A stretch of 64,000 nucleotides of DNA from Actinomycetota bacterium (GTDB lineage: Bacteria > Actinomycetota > UBA4738 > HRBIN12), in the NCBI GenBank assembly GCA_005884925.1, contig VAYU01000025.1:16259-80258 (forward strand), written 5' to 3'. Below, piece by piece: positions 9,401-17,428 of this stretch. A model generated the notes under the pieces. It saw only the letters and a program-made list of their open reading frames with translations, made no database searches and was not told the origin of the DNA. The position numbers and the translations under genes were made by a program. Position 1 is the stretch's first letter. Each line of letters begins with the position of its first letter.

Positions 9401-9944
9401 GATGTGGGCTCGCTCCGAAACAGACGTCCAGAGCCTCGCCGCAGCAGCGTCCGGCGACGCCGAGCGTCTGCTCGCCAGACACCAGGTCGAGGCGGCCCTC
9501 GAGCGCAGCCGGTTCGCCTTCGACTCGCGGAACGCGTTGAGCTTGCGACACGGGGCGGTGAAGGACGGCTTCCGCGTTGCCTGCGAGGCCGCCCTGGAGC
9601 TCGGCGACGCCGACACCCGGACCCAGCTCCTGGCCGTCGTCGAGGCGATCCCGCCGGGCTTGCTGGCACCGTCCATGCGAGCGACGCGGGACCGGATGCG
9701 AGGGCATACGGACGCGATCGATGGCCGGATCGAGGATGCCGATCGACGCTTCCGCGCCGCCGCCCAGATCTACGGTGAGCTCGCGATGCCGTTCGAGCGC
9801 GCGGTCGTGCTGCTCGAACGGGTCGAGCGACTCGGGGTCGCGTGGCCCGGCGCCGAAGACGATCTGCGGGAGGCGTCGCAGACCTTCGAGGATCTCGGCG
9901 CGGCCCCCGGGCTGGCGCGGGCCCGGTCGGCCGCGTCCAGCTGA
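6444..9944 (+). CDS. Class III adenylate/guanylate cyclase with N-terminal double zinc ribbon, AAA-type ATPase and TPR C-terminus
   Basis: MTCTNCGTENRPGRKFCASCG...CPSCGAANEPTDRFCGECG; cyclase LVSVLFMDLVGFTAASE...GTIEKFIGDAVMAVWG; P-loop VTGVAGIGKSRLGWEFF; TPR-like C-terminus. Confidence 0.92.
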   Translation: MTCTNCGTENRPGRKFCASCGVALSTTCPSCGAANEPTDRFCGECGTSLAPGVAPDERAAPVAERRLVSVLFMDLVGFTAASESRDAEDVRDLLSRYFDIARTVVGRYGGTIEKFIGDAVMAVWGTPITREDDAERAVRTALELVAAMPALGAEADVDGLAARAGVATGETAVTLDAEGQGMVAGDIVNTASRVQSAAPRGGVFVTDATRRATDAAVAYEEVGPHELKGKAEPLMLHHALRVVALRGGELRSTGLESPFVGRDRELRLVKELFHASADQRRTHLMAVTGVAGIGKSRLGWEFFKYVDGLADDVYWHRGRCIAYGEGVTYWALAEMVRGRAGIAEDEVPASAAEKLSDLVARFVGDMEERRWIEGRLGQLLGLEDRATASRDDLFAAWRRFVERIAQRGPVVLVFEDLQWADPELLDFIDHLLDWSRDQPIFVLGLARPEIVDRRAGWGTGRRGVTSLFLEPLDDTTMEALLHGMVPGLPELVGRKIRERSEGIPLYAVETVRMLLDRGLLRRDGNRFEPTGPIEDLDVPETLHTLIQARLDGLAPEDRALLQDASVLGKTFPPDTLAALTGRDEHAVRKTLEGLVRREFLAVQTDERSPERGQFGFLQSLMQRVAYETLSRRDRKAKHLAIARWLEDSWAGDDDEIVEVIASHYLEAYRADPEAEDAHALRANARVALARAGDRARALAAARQARGYYQRAAELADEPSEEAGLLEQIGMTHREDGDPADALTAFERSHALFSEEGLHHDAARLSARMGEALWLLGRPDEGAARMEQALGSLGEDEQDRDLATLAAQMGRILFFLGRLDDSWDRSEAALRTAEAMWLPDVLSEALNTKALVLSTRDRPEESLALLTRSLELAREGDVPNSALRAYTNLSNHMMELERWDDAASYQEEGGKLAERVGFRSSWWFLQQHVGFRLLALGRWDEMLAMIEALPAPEDDPAVLAGRDGLAWAAMQISTRRGRLEDADRYAAMWARSETDVQSLAAAASGDAERLLARHQVEAALERSRFAFDSRNALSLRHGAVKDGFRVACEAALELGDADTRTQLLAVVEAIPPGLLAPSMRATRDRMRGHTDAIDGRIEDADRRFRAAAQIYGELAMPFERAVVLLERVERLGVAWPGAEDDLREASQTFEDLGAAPGLARARSAASS

Positions 9945-9950
9945 GACTGC

Positions 9951-10529
9951 TCAGCGCATCCGTATGTGATCCATCGCCTCCTGGCGGGTCCGAGCGTCCG
10001 TCCGGAACAGACCGCGCACCGCGGACGTCACCGTGAGCGACCCCGGCTTCTTCACCCCCCGCATCGTCATGCACAGGTGCTCCGCCTCGATCACCACGAA
10101 GACGCCCCGGGGCGACAGCGCCCGCTCGATCGCCTCCGCGATCTCTGTCGTCAGCCGTTCTTGCACCTGCGGCTTCTTCGCCATGATGTCGACGACCCGA
10201 GCGACCTTCGATAACCCCGTGATCTGCTGCGACTTGTTCGGGATGTACGCGACATGTGCCTTGCCGACGAAGGGAAGGAGATGGTGCTCGCAGACCGAAT
10301 ACAACGGGATGTCCCGGACCATGATCATCTCGTCGAAGTCGGCGCCCTCGACGACGGTCACGACGTCGGCGGCGTCGACGTCGATCCCCGCGAAGATCTC
10401 TTGGTACATGCGAGCGACCCGCGACGGCGTCTCGCGCAAGCCCGCGCGTTCAGGGTCCTCCCCGATGCCGTCGAGGAGCAGCCGCACGCCCTGTTCGATC
10501 TTCGCGTGATCGAAGCGCTCGCTGGTCAT
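9951..10529 (-). CDS. folE: GTP cyclohydrolase I
   Basis: [28 protein letters not shown]...[21 protein letters not shown]...[10 protein letters not shown]...[13 protein letters not shown]...[12 protein letters not shown]. Confidence 0.97.
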   Translation of the reverse strand: MTSERFDHAKIEQGVRLLLDGIGEDPERAGLRETPSRVARMYQEIFAGIDVDAADVVTVVEGADFDEMIMVRDIPLYSVCEHHLLPFVGKAHVAYIPNKSQQITGLSKVARVVDIMAKKPQVQERLTTEIAEAIERALSPRGVFVVIEAEHLCMTMRGVKKPGSLTVTSAVRGLFRTDARTRQEAMDHIRMR

Positions 10530-10562
10530 GCCCGGATGCTACAAGTCCTCTGCCCCACGGCA

Positions 10563-11090
10563 TCAAGGAGGTGTCGCCGTCGGCGTGCAGGGAGCGTTGG
10601 CGGGGGTGTCCGACCGACACGGCGGAGGCGGACGGAACGCCAACAGCAACGCGGCGAGGACGATCACGATCACGACCCCCACGACGACCTTCGCCAGGAA
10701 GACCAGGAGGCGGAACTCGTCGTGCGTGTCCTCGTGTCGCGGTTCAGATGCGACCGTCGTCGCGGGCCTCCTCACCGGTGGCCGGGCCGCGGGCCCGCGC
10801 ACGGCCGTGTTCCCCGTGGGGCCGGGGGCGACACGCGCGGCCCGCGGCCCGGCCACGGCCGCGCGCCGGAGGTCGTAGGAGCGACGGCGATCGACGTCGA
10901 CGAGGATGTCGTAAGCCTCGGTGATCTGAGCGAACCGGGCAGAGGCGCGAGCGTCGTTGCGGTCGGCGTCGGGGTGGAACCGACGCGCGAGCATGCGGTA
11001 CGCGTGATGGATGTCGTCCGATGTCGCGGACGGGCTCACGCCCAAGACGGCGTAGGCATCGAACGGCAGACCCCTCGCGCCGGCGCTCAC
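10563..11090 (-). CDS. J-domain protein with C-terminal TM anchor
   Basis: LPFDAYAVLGVSPSATSDDIHHAYRMLARRFHPDADRND...FAQITEAYDILVDVDRRRSYD; TM VVVGVVIVIVLAALLLAF. Confidence 0.85.
   Translation of the reverse strand: MSAGARGLPFDAYAVLGVSPSATSDDIHHAYRMLARRFHPDADRNDARASARFAQITEAYDILVDVDRRRSYDLRRAAVAGPRAARVAPGPTGNTAVRGPAARPPVRRPATTVASEPRHEDTHDEFRLLVFLAKVVVGVVIVIVLAALLLAFRPPPPCRSDTPANAPCTPTATPP
10778..10856. repeat. 18-bp perfect inverted repeat, 43-nt spacer, inside CDS
   Basis: GTGGCCGGGCCGCGGGCC at 10778-10795 and GGCCCGCGGCCCGGCCAC at 10839-10856. Confidence 0.95.
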
Positions 11091-11109
11091 CCGGCGAGTG
11101 TAGGTCGGC

Positions 11110-11478
11110 TCAGCGGATGCCGGTGTCCACCGTAAGGTCCACGCGGATCGGATGTCCGGCCTGCACGTCGATCGCGACCGGTTGGCCCGTCGGCGGCCCG
11201 CCGTCCGTCACCGCCACGACCTCGTAGCTCCCGGGCTCGAGCGTCAGCGTGTAGTCGCCGTTCTCGTCGGTCGTCGTCTCGGTCGGATGGCCGGCGTCGT
11301 CGGTCGCTCGCACGGTCCCGACCCACGGAGCTGGCGGACACGGAGAACCCACGCGCTCGACGGGACAGGTCGGACCAGCGGTGACGGTCCCAAAGATCCC
11401 GGACGTGCTCGCGGGCCCGGACGTCCGGCCGCACGCGATGAGCGCCAGGAGGAGGGCCGTCGCGAGGGTCCTGCGCAT
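11110..11478 (-). CDS. Small exported/lipoprotein-like protein with carboxypeptidase-regulatory-like fold
   Basis: MRRTLATALLLALIACGRTS lipobox-like; GIFGTVTAG...TTTDENGDYTLTLEPGSYEVVAV. Confidence 0.65.
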   Translation of the reverse strand: MRRTLATALLLALIACGRTSGPASTSGIFGTVTAGPTCPVERVGSPCPPAPWVGTVRATDDAGHPTETTTDENGDYTLTLEPGSYEVVAVTDGGPPTGQPVAIDVQAGHPIRVDLTVDTGIR

Positions 11479-11515
11479 GTTCCTGGGACGTGCCCGACGT
11501 GCCGTCGGTTCCCGG

Positions 11516-12064
11516 TCAGCCGCCGTACGCCGAAGGTTTGAGCGTCCCGATGTAGGGCAGGTTGCGGTACTTCTCGGAGAAGTCGAGCCCGTAGCCGACC
11601 ACGAACTCGTTGGGGATGTCGAAGCCGCAGTAGCGGATGTCCAGCGGGACCTGCTGGATCCCCTCTTTGCGCAGGAGGGCCGCAACCTCGAGCGTCGCGG
11701 GCTTGCGTCCGGCCAGGTTCTTGAGCAGGTACTTGAGCGTGAGGCCGGAATCCACGATGTCCTCGACGACCAACACATCGCGATCCTTCAGATCGTGATC
11801 GAGGTCCTTGAGGATCCGGACGACGCCCGAGGTCTTCGTGGCCGCGCCGTAGGACGACACCGCCATGAAGTCGAACTCGAGCGGGAGCCGGATGTGTCGG
11901 GACAGATCGGCCATCACCACGAACGCTCCCTTGAGGACACCCACGAGCAGGAGATGCCGGCCCTCATAGTCCCGCGTGATCTGCTCGCCCATCTCGGCGA
12001 GCTTGGCCTCGATCTCGTCCGCCTTGATCAGGACGTTCTCGATGTCGTCGGCGTAGGTCTCCAC
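11516..12064 (-). CDS. hpt: Hypoxanthine phosphoribosyltransferase
   Basis: LLVGVLKGAFVVMADLSRHI...DFMAVSSYG...DVLVVEDIVDSGLTLKYLL...PNEFVVGYGLDFSEKYRNLPYIG; GTG start. Confidence 0.96.
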   Translation of the reverse strand: METYADDIENVLIKADEIEAKLAEMGEQITRDYEGRHLLLVGVLKGAFVVMADLSRHIRLPLEFDFMAVSSYGAATKTSGVVRILKDLDHDLKDRDVLVVEDIVDSGLTLKYLLKNLAGRKPATLEVAALLRKEGIQQVPLDIRYCGFDIPNEFVVGYGLDFSEKYRNLPYIGTLKPSAYGG

Positions 12065-12077
12065 GGAAGCCGGGAGT

Positions 12078-13061
12078 CTACCCCTCGACCTCGACGTGCG
12101 TGCGGGTGCGCCGCGCCTTGATCCCGAGCAAGAGGTCGCGCGTCCGCCCGGGCGAGCCGGCCGCCAGGTCGAGCACTGCGTCGATCGCCTCATGGTCCCA
12201 GCCGAGATCCGCCCGCTGGAAGCCGCGCCGCGCGACCCGAGACGAGAGCGCCGGGGGCAGGTCGAGGAGCGGCCGAGCGCGGACCGCGAACCCACGGTCG
12301 CGGAGCTCGACGAGTGCCTGAGCGTGCTCGTCCGCGTGCGCGAAGAGCGCCGCAGCGTCCCGACGAAGATGGTCCGCCGTCCGAGCGAAGGTGCGCTTCA
12401 CGTCGCGCCCCGTGGATCGTTCGATCGCGGGGATCGCCTCCAGACGGAGGGCGTTGCGCAGCAGATCCGTGTCGGCGTTCGTCGGATCGCGTCGAGGACG
12501 CAGGTGGAGCGCTCGACAGAACCCTTCGACGTCTTTCCGAGTCACGTCGAGCAGCGGACGGACGAGCGTGCCGTTCACCGGAGCGATCCCGCCCATCCCG
12601 TCCAGCCCCCAGCCGAGCACGAGGCCCATCAGGATCGTCTCCGCCTGGTCATCCAGCGTGTGCCCATCGGCCATCCGGGTCGCACCGATCGCTCGTGCGA
12701 CCCGCCCCGCCTCACGCGCGCGCTCGAACCGGCCCCACATCTCGACCGAATCCGAGCGGCCCGGCTCGTTCGCGGCGACCGCCAGATGGAACGGCAACCC
12801 GTGCCGGACGGCGAGCCGGCGGACGTATGCGGCATCCGTCGCCGAGCCGGGGCGCAGTCGATGGTCCATGTGGAAGACGGCGAGACGGATCCGGAAGAGG
12901 CGGCGCAACCGGACCAGCGACTCGAGGAGGCACACCGAATCTGGACCGCCGCTCACGCACAGCAGGACCAGGTCGCCGGGCGTGAACTGGTCGTGTACGC
13001 GCACGGTCTTCGTGACCCGTTCGAGGACCCGTGCGACGGCGGGCGGTCTCCGCGCCGCCAT
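12078..13061 (-). CDS. tilS: tRNA(Ile)-lysidine synthase
   Basis: VLLCVSGGPDSVCLLESLVRL (SGGxDS PP-loop), AVFHMDHRLRPGS, GHTLDDQAETILMGLV, RPLLDVTRKDVEGFCR. Confidence 0.95.
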   Translation of the reverse strand: MAARRPPAVARVLERVTKTVRVHDQFTPGDLVLLCVSGGPDSVCLLESLVRLRRLFRIRLAVFHMDHRLRPGSATDAAYVRRLAVRHGLPFHLAVAANEPGRSDSVEMWGRFERAREAGRVARAIGATRMADGHTLDDQAETILMGLVLGWGLDGMGGIAPVNGTLVRPLLDVTRKDVEGFCRALHLRPRRDPTNADTDLLRNALRLEAIPAIERSTGRDVKRTFARTADHLRRDAAALFAHADEHAQALVELRDRGFAVRARPLLDLPPALSSRVARRGFQRADLGWDHEAIDAVLDLAAGSPGRTRDLLLGIKARRTRTHVEVEG

Positions 13062-13065
13062 CGGT

Positions 13066-14130
13066 CTACCGCGCGACGCGGGCGATCCAGCGATCCGGAT
13101 CGGCCACCTCGCCTGGCTGCGGGAGATGCTCGCTCGACTCCCACACCAGGTTAAAGCCGCTCATGCCGACCCGTTCGATCACGTCGCGCACGAATCGCTC
13201 GCCGCTGTCGTACTGCGCCACCTTCTGGTCGAACCCGATAACACGCTGGAAGCGTTGCTCGACGCCGTGGACCCGGCGCCTCGCCTGCAGGGCATCCTTG
13301 AGCCGCGGGAGGGTCGCGATGTGTTCCTTCCCCACCTCGTTCATCACGAACGACGCGTGCCCCTCGAGGAGCGACATCATCGCTTGGGTCCGTTCGAAGA
13401 TCGCGCGCTGCTCCGGCGTCAGCAGCCGGAGGATCCCTCCGGGACCGGCCCCGGTCCGGGCTTCCTCTGCCGCACGACGCAGCTGATCCATCAGCTGATG
13501 CGGGTCGAGCGACACGGTCTCGAGGTACTCGTCCACCATCCCGCCTAGGAACGCCCGGAGCCACGGCGCCGCCGAGAACTGCACCCGGTGCGTGACTTCG
13601 TGGATCGCGACCCACAGCCGGAAGTCGCTCGGGACCAGGCCGTACCGGCGCTCGACCTCGATCAGGTTGGGGCCGACGAAGTAGATCAACCCGTCATCGT
13701 CCGGTGGCAGGAACACATCGAACTGCCCGAGGACCCGACGCGAGACGTACCCGAGGATCGCACCGGCTTGTGCACCGACGGCTTTACGCGCGATCGTCGG
13801 TCTCGTCGGACGGCGCTCCAACAGGCGCTGCGCGAGCGGTTCCATCAGCCGCTGGAGCCCGGCGACGTTCTGTCGGATCCAGTCGCCCCTTCCCATCACC
13901 CAGGCGCGAGACCGGAACCCGGTGACGCCGAGATCGGTGAACCCCGCCACGAGCTCCTCGCCCCGCAAGACGTGGGCGGCGAGGTCCTCCCGCATCCGGG
14001 CCCGATCTTCAGGAGGAACGAGGGGCCCGGGTCCCGCGACGCGTTTGCCGACCTGCAGCGCCACGTCCCAGTCGGCCAGACGGGCCGCGTGGGAACCCAT
14101 CGACCAGTCGACGTCTGCCGCGGGATCCAC
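13066..14130 (-). CDS. Zinc-dependent metalloprotease (DUF2342/F420-biosynthesis-associated family)
   Basis: WVAIHEVTHRVQFSAAPWLRAFL (HExxH), EGHASFVMNEVG; actinobacterial tilS-adjacent position. Confidence 0.88.
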   Translation of the reverse strand: MDPAADVDWSMGSHAARLADWDVALQVGKRVAGPGPLVPPEDRARMREDLAAHVLRGEELVAGFTDLGVTGFRSRAWVMGRGDWIRQNVAGLQRLMEPLAQRLLERRPTRPTIARKAVGAQAGAILGYVSRRVLGQFDVFLPPDDDGLIYFVGPNLIEVERRYGLVPSDFRLWVAIHEVTHRVQFSAAPWLRAFLGGMVDEYLETVSLDPHQLMDQLRRAAEEARTGAGPGGILRLLTPEQRAIFERTQAMMSLLEGHASFVMNEVGKEHIATLPRLKDALQARRRVHGVEQRFQRVIGFDQKVAQYDSGERFVRDVIERVGMSGFNLVWESSEHLPQPGEVADPDRWIARVAR

Positions 14131-14140
14131 GGGCGGGCGC

Positions 14141-14896
14141 CTAGCCCTCGCCCGCAGCCTTCTTGCGGGCGGCGATCATGGCCGCACGTCGGGCTTTGCC
14201 CTCGGCGATGCGGCGGTCTGTCCCCTGCGCGAGGAGCTCCTCGAGCGTCTTGTCGAAGGTCTCCTGATCGAGGGACACCTCCGGGCGATGCTCTTCGGCA
14301 GCCGGGGCGGGCGCAGGGGCGGGCGCGGCGGCGGGTTCGGCAGCGGCTTCCACGGCGGGTTCCTCTGGCGTGGTGGCTTCTTCCGCTGCGGGGGTGGGCG
14401 AAGCCTCGGCAGCAGGCGCCGCCGCCGGAGCTTGGGCTGGGGCTGCGGCAGGCGCTTGGGCCGGGGCCGCGGCGGGCGCCGGAGCTGGGGCGGGCGCTTG
14501 CGATGGAGCTGCGGCGGGGGCGGCCATGGCGGGTGCAGCCACCGCGGCAGGGATCGCGGGTGGTTGCACGACGATCGGCGCCGCTTGCGTCAGGTCGACG
14601 ATCCGGCGGGCCGGCTCCTTGCCCGGCAGCACGCGATCGGCGTGGACGAAGCGCGCGCCCTCCTCATCCTTCGCGAACCGCGGCGCATACCGCATGTAGG
14701 CGGCGACGAGGAAGATGAGCAGCAGGAGCGCGAGGATCCCGCTCAACCAGCCGAGCCAGAAGATCCAACCACCCGTGTTGCGCACGGGTGGGACGGTCGG
14801 ATCGATCGATGTCTGCGCGACCGCGGCGCTGCCGGTCATGAGAACGGCGATGACTGCCCCCGCGAACACGCCGACGATCCTCCGGGCCGTCACCAT
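14141..14896 (-). CDS. TM protein with Ala/Pro-rich low-complexity linker, unknown function
   Basis: Signal-like MVTARRIVGVFAGAVIAVLMTGSAAVAQ, TM WIFWLGWLSGILALLLLIFLVAAYMRYAPR, then PAAAPAQAPAAAPAQAP repeats. Confidence 0.6.
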   Translation of the reverse strand: MVTARRIVGVFAGAVIAVLMTGSAAVAQTSIDPTVPPVRNTGGWIFWLGWLSGILALLLLIFLVAAYMRYAPRFAKDEEGARFVHADRVLPGKEPARRIVDLTQAAPIVVQPPAIPAAVAAPAMAAPAAAPSQAPAPAPAPAAAPAQAPAAAPAQAPAAAPAAEASPTPAAEEATTPEEPAVEAAAEPAAAPAPAPAPAAEEHRPEVSLDQETFDKTLEELLAQGTDRRIAEGKARRAAMIAARKKAAGEG

Positions 14897-14952
14897 CGGG
14901 CGGGATTCTCGCAACCCGGAACCCACCCGGCAACCGATGGCACTCCGATAGG

Positions 14953-15024
14953 AGCCGGAGGGGGGATTCGAACCCCCGACCTACCACTTACGAGGCGGTT
15001 GCTCTACCCCTGAGCTACTCCGGC
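14953..15024 (-). tRNA. tRNA-Thr (anticodon CGT)
   Basis: Reverse complement GCCGGAG TA GCTC AGGGGTA GAGC A ACCGC CTCGTAA GTGGT AGGTC GGGGG TTCGAAT CCCCC CTCCGGC folds as cloverleaf; CCA not encoded. Confidence 0.95.
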
Positions 15025-15115
15025 GGGTGCGAGCGAGTTTATCCGACGGGGTGCAGGCACCACGCAGGAAACGCGAGCCGGCCACCATGGTCAGAGGGAC
15101 TCGGGACGCGGCATC

Positions 15116-17227
15116 ATGCTCGGGATGGGAACCGAGCTCGTGAACGGTGGTGTCGGTCGCGTGATGGTCGGCACGGACCGATCGCAGACGGCGTCGAAGG
15201 CGGTTGGATGGGCCGCAGCGTTCGCGGAGGCGTACGGAGCCGAGCTGCACCTCGTCCAGGTCGTGATCCCCACGAGCCCCACCGACACCGAGTTCGGGGC
15301 GGCTGAACGGACTCGGGCGGCCGCGGCCGCCGACGACCTGCAACAGGAAGCGGAGCGGATCGCGGGCGGCCGCGGCCGCTCCCACGTGGTGATCGACGAC
15401 GACCCCGCGATGGCGATCGTGCACGCGGCGGAAGCTGCCGACATCGACGTGCTCGTCGTCGGGAACGCCGGCATGGCCGGGCGCAAGGAGTTCCTGTTGG
15501 GGAACGTGCCCAACCGGATCAGCCACAACGCGCGATGCACCGTGATCATCGTGAACACGACCGACGGCGTCGCGAGCGCCGTCCGCGACCCACGGAGCAT
15601 CACGACCATCCGGTCAAGCGCCGTCGAGACCGAGACCCAGCCGCACCTCATGGCCCGAGGAGCCACGATCACCACGGTCTTCGCCAAGCACGGGCTGAAG
15701 GAACTCTTCGGCCGGCCTGACGACGAGGGGGCCGTCGGGAAGGCTCGGCAAGCCAAGCGGATGCGCCAAGCGCTCGAGGAGCTCGGCCCGACCTTCTGCA
15801 AGCTCGGGCAGATCCTTTCGACCCGTCCCGACCTGATCCCCCCGGAGTTCGTCGACGAGCTCGCGCAACTCCAGGACAACGTCCCTCCGCTCAGCGAAGA
15901 GCAGGTCGTCAAGGTCATGGAGCAGGAGCTCGGCGTCCCGTGGGAGGACGTCTTCGAACACATCGATCCCATACCGCTCGCGGCCGGGACGATCGCCCAG
16001 GTCCACCGCGCGAGGCTCGCCAACGATGACCCGGTCGTGGTCAAGGTGCAGCGTCCCGACGCGAAGGAGCAGATCGAGCAGGATCTCGCGCTCCTCGAGG
16101 TCTTCGCGGAGAAGGTGGGCGGCCGCCAGCAGCTCAGGCAGGTGATCGACATGCCGGCCGTGTTCGAGCATCTGTCGACGTCGCTCCACCGAGAGCTCGA
16201 CTTCCGGCAAGAGGCCAGGAACATGGAGCGGCTCCGCGGGGTGATCGAACCGTTCTCGCGCCTCGCGGTCCCCGTGCTGTTCGCCGACTACTCCACGTCG
16301 CGGCTCCTCGTGATGCGCGACGTCCAGGGCGGGCCGCTGTCGCTCGCGCCCGAGGGACCGATCCGTCATGAGGTCGCGGTCCAGCTCCTCGAGTCCTTCT
16401 ACAAGCAGGTGATGGTCGACGGGTTCTTCCACGCCGACCCGCACCCCGGGAACCTGATGTGGCAGCCCGAGGAGGACCGGCTCTATTTCCTGGACCTCGG
16501 GATGGCGGGTGAGGTCGGCCCCGACATGCGCGAGTCGATGATGCTCCTCCTGATGGCGTTCTGGCAGGAGGACGTCGGGTTCCTCACCGATGTCTCGCTG
16601 ATGCTGTCGGGCGCGATCGATCGCAGCGACCTGGACGTGGATTCCTTCCAGGAGGAGATCGGCGCCCTGATGGGGAAGTACCGGGGCGCGTCGCTCAAGG
16701 ACATCCAGCTCGGACCCGTGCTGCAGGAGATGACCGAGATCTCGCTCCGTCACGGGGTCCCGCTCCCGGCTTCATTGACCCTCACCGCGAAAGCCCTCGC
16801 CCAGATGCAGCTGGCCGCGGCCCAACTGGACCCGGAGGTCGACCCGTTCGACGTGGCGGGCCGGTTCCTGATGCGGAGCGTCCTCAAGGGGATGGGGGCC
16901 AAGACCGACCCGAAGGCGCTCTTCTACCAGACGCAGCGGCTCAAGGTTCGATTCATGCGGGTCGTGGAGGCGCTCGAGCGGCTGATCGGCGCCCGGCCGG
17001 GGCAGAAGCTCGAGGTCAACTTCCGCGCGACCACGCTGGAGCAGACGATCCGCCGGGCCGGTCGCAGGCTGGCGCTCGCACTCACGGCAGGTGCGGCGAT
17101 CCTGGGAACGGCGCTGACGGCGGTGTCCGAGAAGGTCGCAGCCTGGGTGCCCGCGGCGTTCGGAGTCGGCGCCTTCCTGCTCACGATCGCGCTCGTCGCC
17201 GACCTGCTTCGCTCGCGTCAGCGGTGA
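15116..17227 (+). CDS. Universal stress protein (UspA) domain fused to ABC1/AarF/UbiB-type kinase
   Basis: N-term RVMVGTDRSQTASKAVGWAAAFA...DVLVVGNAGMAGRKEFLLGNVPNRISHNARCTVIIV (USP); C-term GPTFCKLGQILSTRPDLIPPEFVDELAQLQDNVPP...GTIAQVHRA...VDGFFHADPHPGNL...LDLGMAG (AarF). Confidence 0.93.
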   Translation: MLGMGTELVNGGVGRVMVGTDRSQTASKAVGWAAAFAEAYGAELHLVQVVIPTSPTDTEFGAAERTRAAAAADDLQQEAERIAGGRGRSHVVIDDDPAMAIVHAAEAADIDVLVVGNAGMAGRKEFLLGNVPNRISHNARCTVIIVNTTDGVASAVRDPRSITTIRSSAVETETQPHLMARGATITTVFAKHGLKELFGRPDDEGAVGKARQAKRMRQALEELGPTFCKLGQILSTRPDLIPPEFVDELAQLQDNVPPLSEEQVVKVMEQELGVPWEDVFEHIDPIPLAAGTIAQVHRARLANDDPVVVKVQRPDAKEQIEQDLALLEVFAEKVGGRQQLRQVIDMPAVFEHLSTSLHRELDFRQEARNMERLRGVIEPFSRLAVPVLFADYSTSRLLVMRDVQGGPLSLAPEGPIRHEVAVQLLESFYKQVMVDGFFHADPHPGNLMWQPEEDRLYFLDLGMAGEVGPDMRESMMLLLMAFWQEDVGFLTDVSLMLSGAIDRSDLDVDSFQEEIGALMGKYRGASLKDIQLGPVLQEMTEISLRHGVPLPASLTLTAKALAQMQLAAAQLDPEVDPFDVAGRFLMRSVLKGMGAKTDPKALFYQTQRLKVRFMRVVEALERLIGARPGQKLEVNFRATTLEQTIRRAGRRLALALTAGAAILGTALTAVSEKVAAWVPAAFGVGAFLLTIALVADLLRSRQR

Positions 17228-17233
17228 GGCGCC

Positions 17234-17428
17234 TCACTCCAGGTCGACCTCACCGCCCTTCGACGTGACCCTGGTCGGCGCAGGCTGGGCTTTCGATTCT
17301 CCGCTCTTCCTCACCGAACGCATCACGAGTCGCTCCAGGATGAACGCGACGACGGCCATCGCCAATCCAACGAGCCATCGCTCGACGCGGCGGATGCCGC
17401 GAGGTCTGCGCGCCGCACGGGTCGCCAT
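17234..17428 (-). CDS. Small single-TM hypothetical protein
   Basis: MATRAARRPRGIRRVERWLVGLAMAVVAFILERLVMRSVRK; ATGA overlap with upstream gene stop. Confidence 0.55.
   Translation of the reverse strand: MATRAARRPRGIRRVERWLVGLAMAVVAFILERLVMRSVRKSGESKAQPAPTRVTSKGGEVDLE

Noticed and set aside
6693-9707. 1004-aa minus-strand ORF
   Set aside because: Antisense shadow ORF of the cyclase-ATPase gene; composition typical of high-GC antisense frames.
13922-15013. 363-aa + strand ORF ending GGIRTPDLPLTRRLLYP
   Set aside because: The C-terminus is the classic translation of the antisense of a tRNA gene (tRNA-Thr at 14953-15024), and the rest is antisense to the metalloprotease and Ala/Pro-rich genes.
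17221-17256. 9-bp stem (GCGGTGAGG / CCTCACCGC) at the convergent junction, possible bidirectional terminator
   Set aside because: No T-tract, long loop and overlap with both gene ends; too weak to call.
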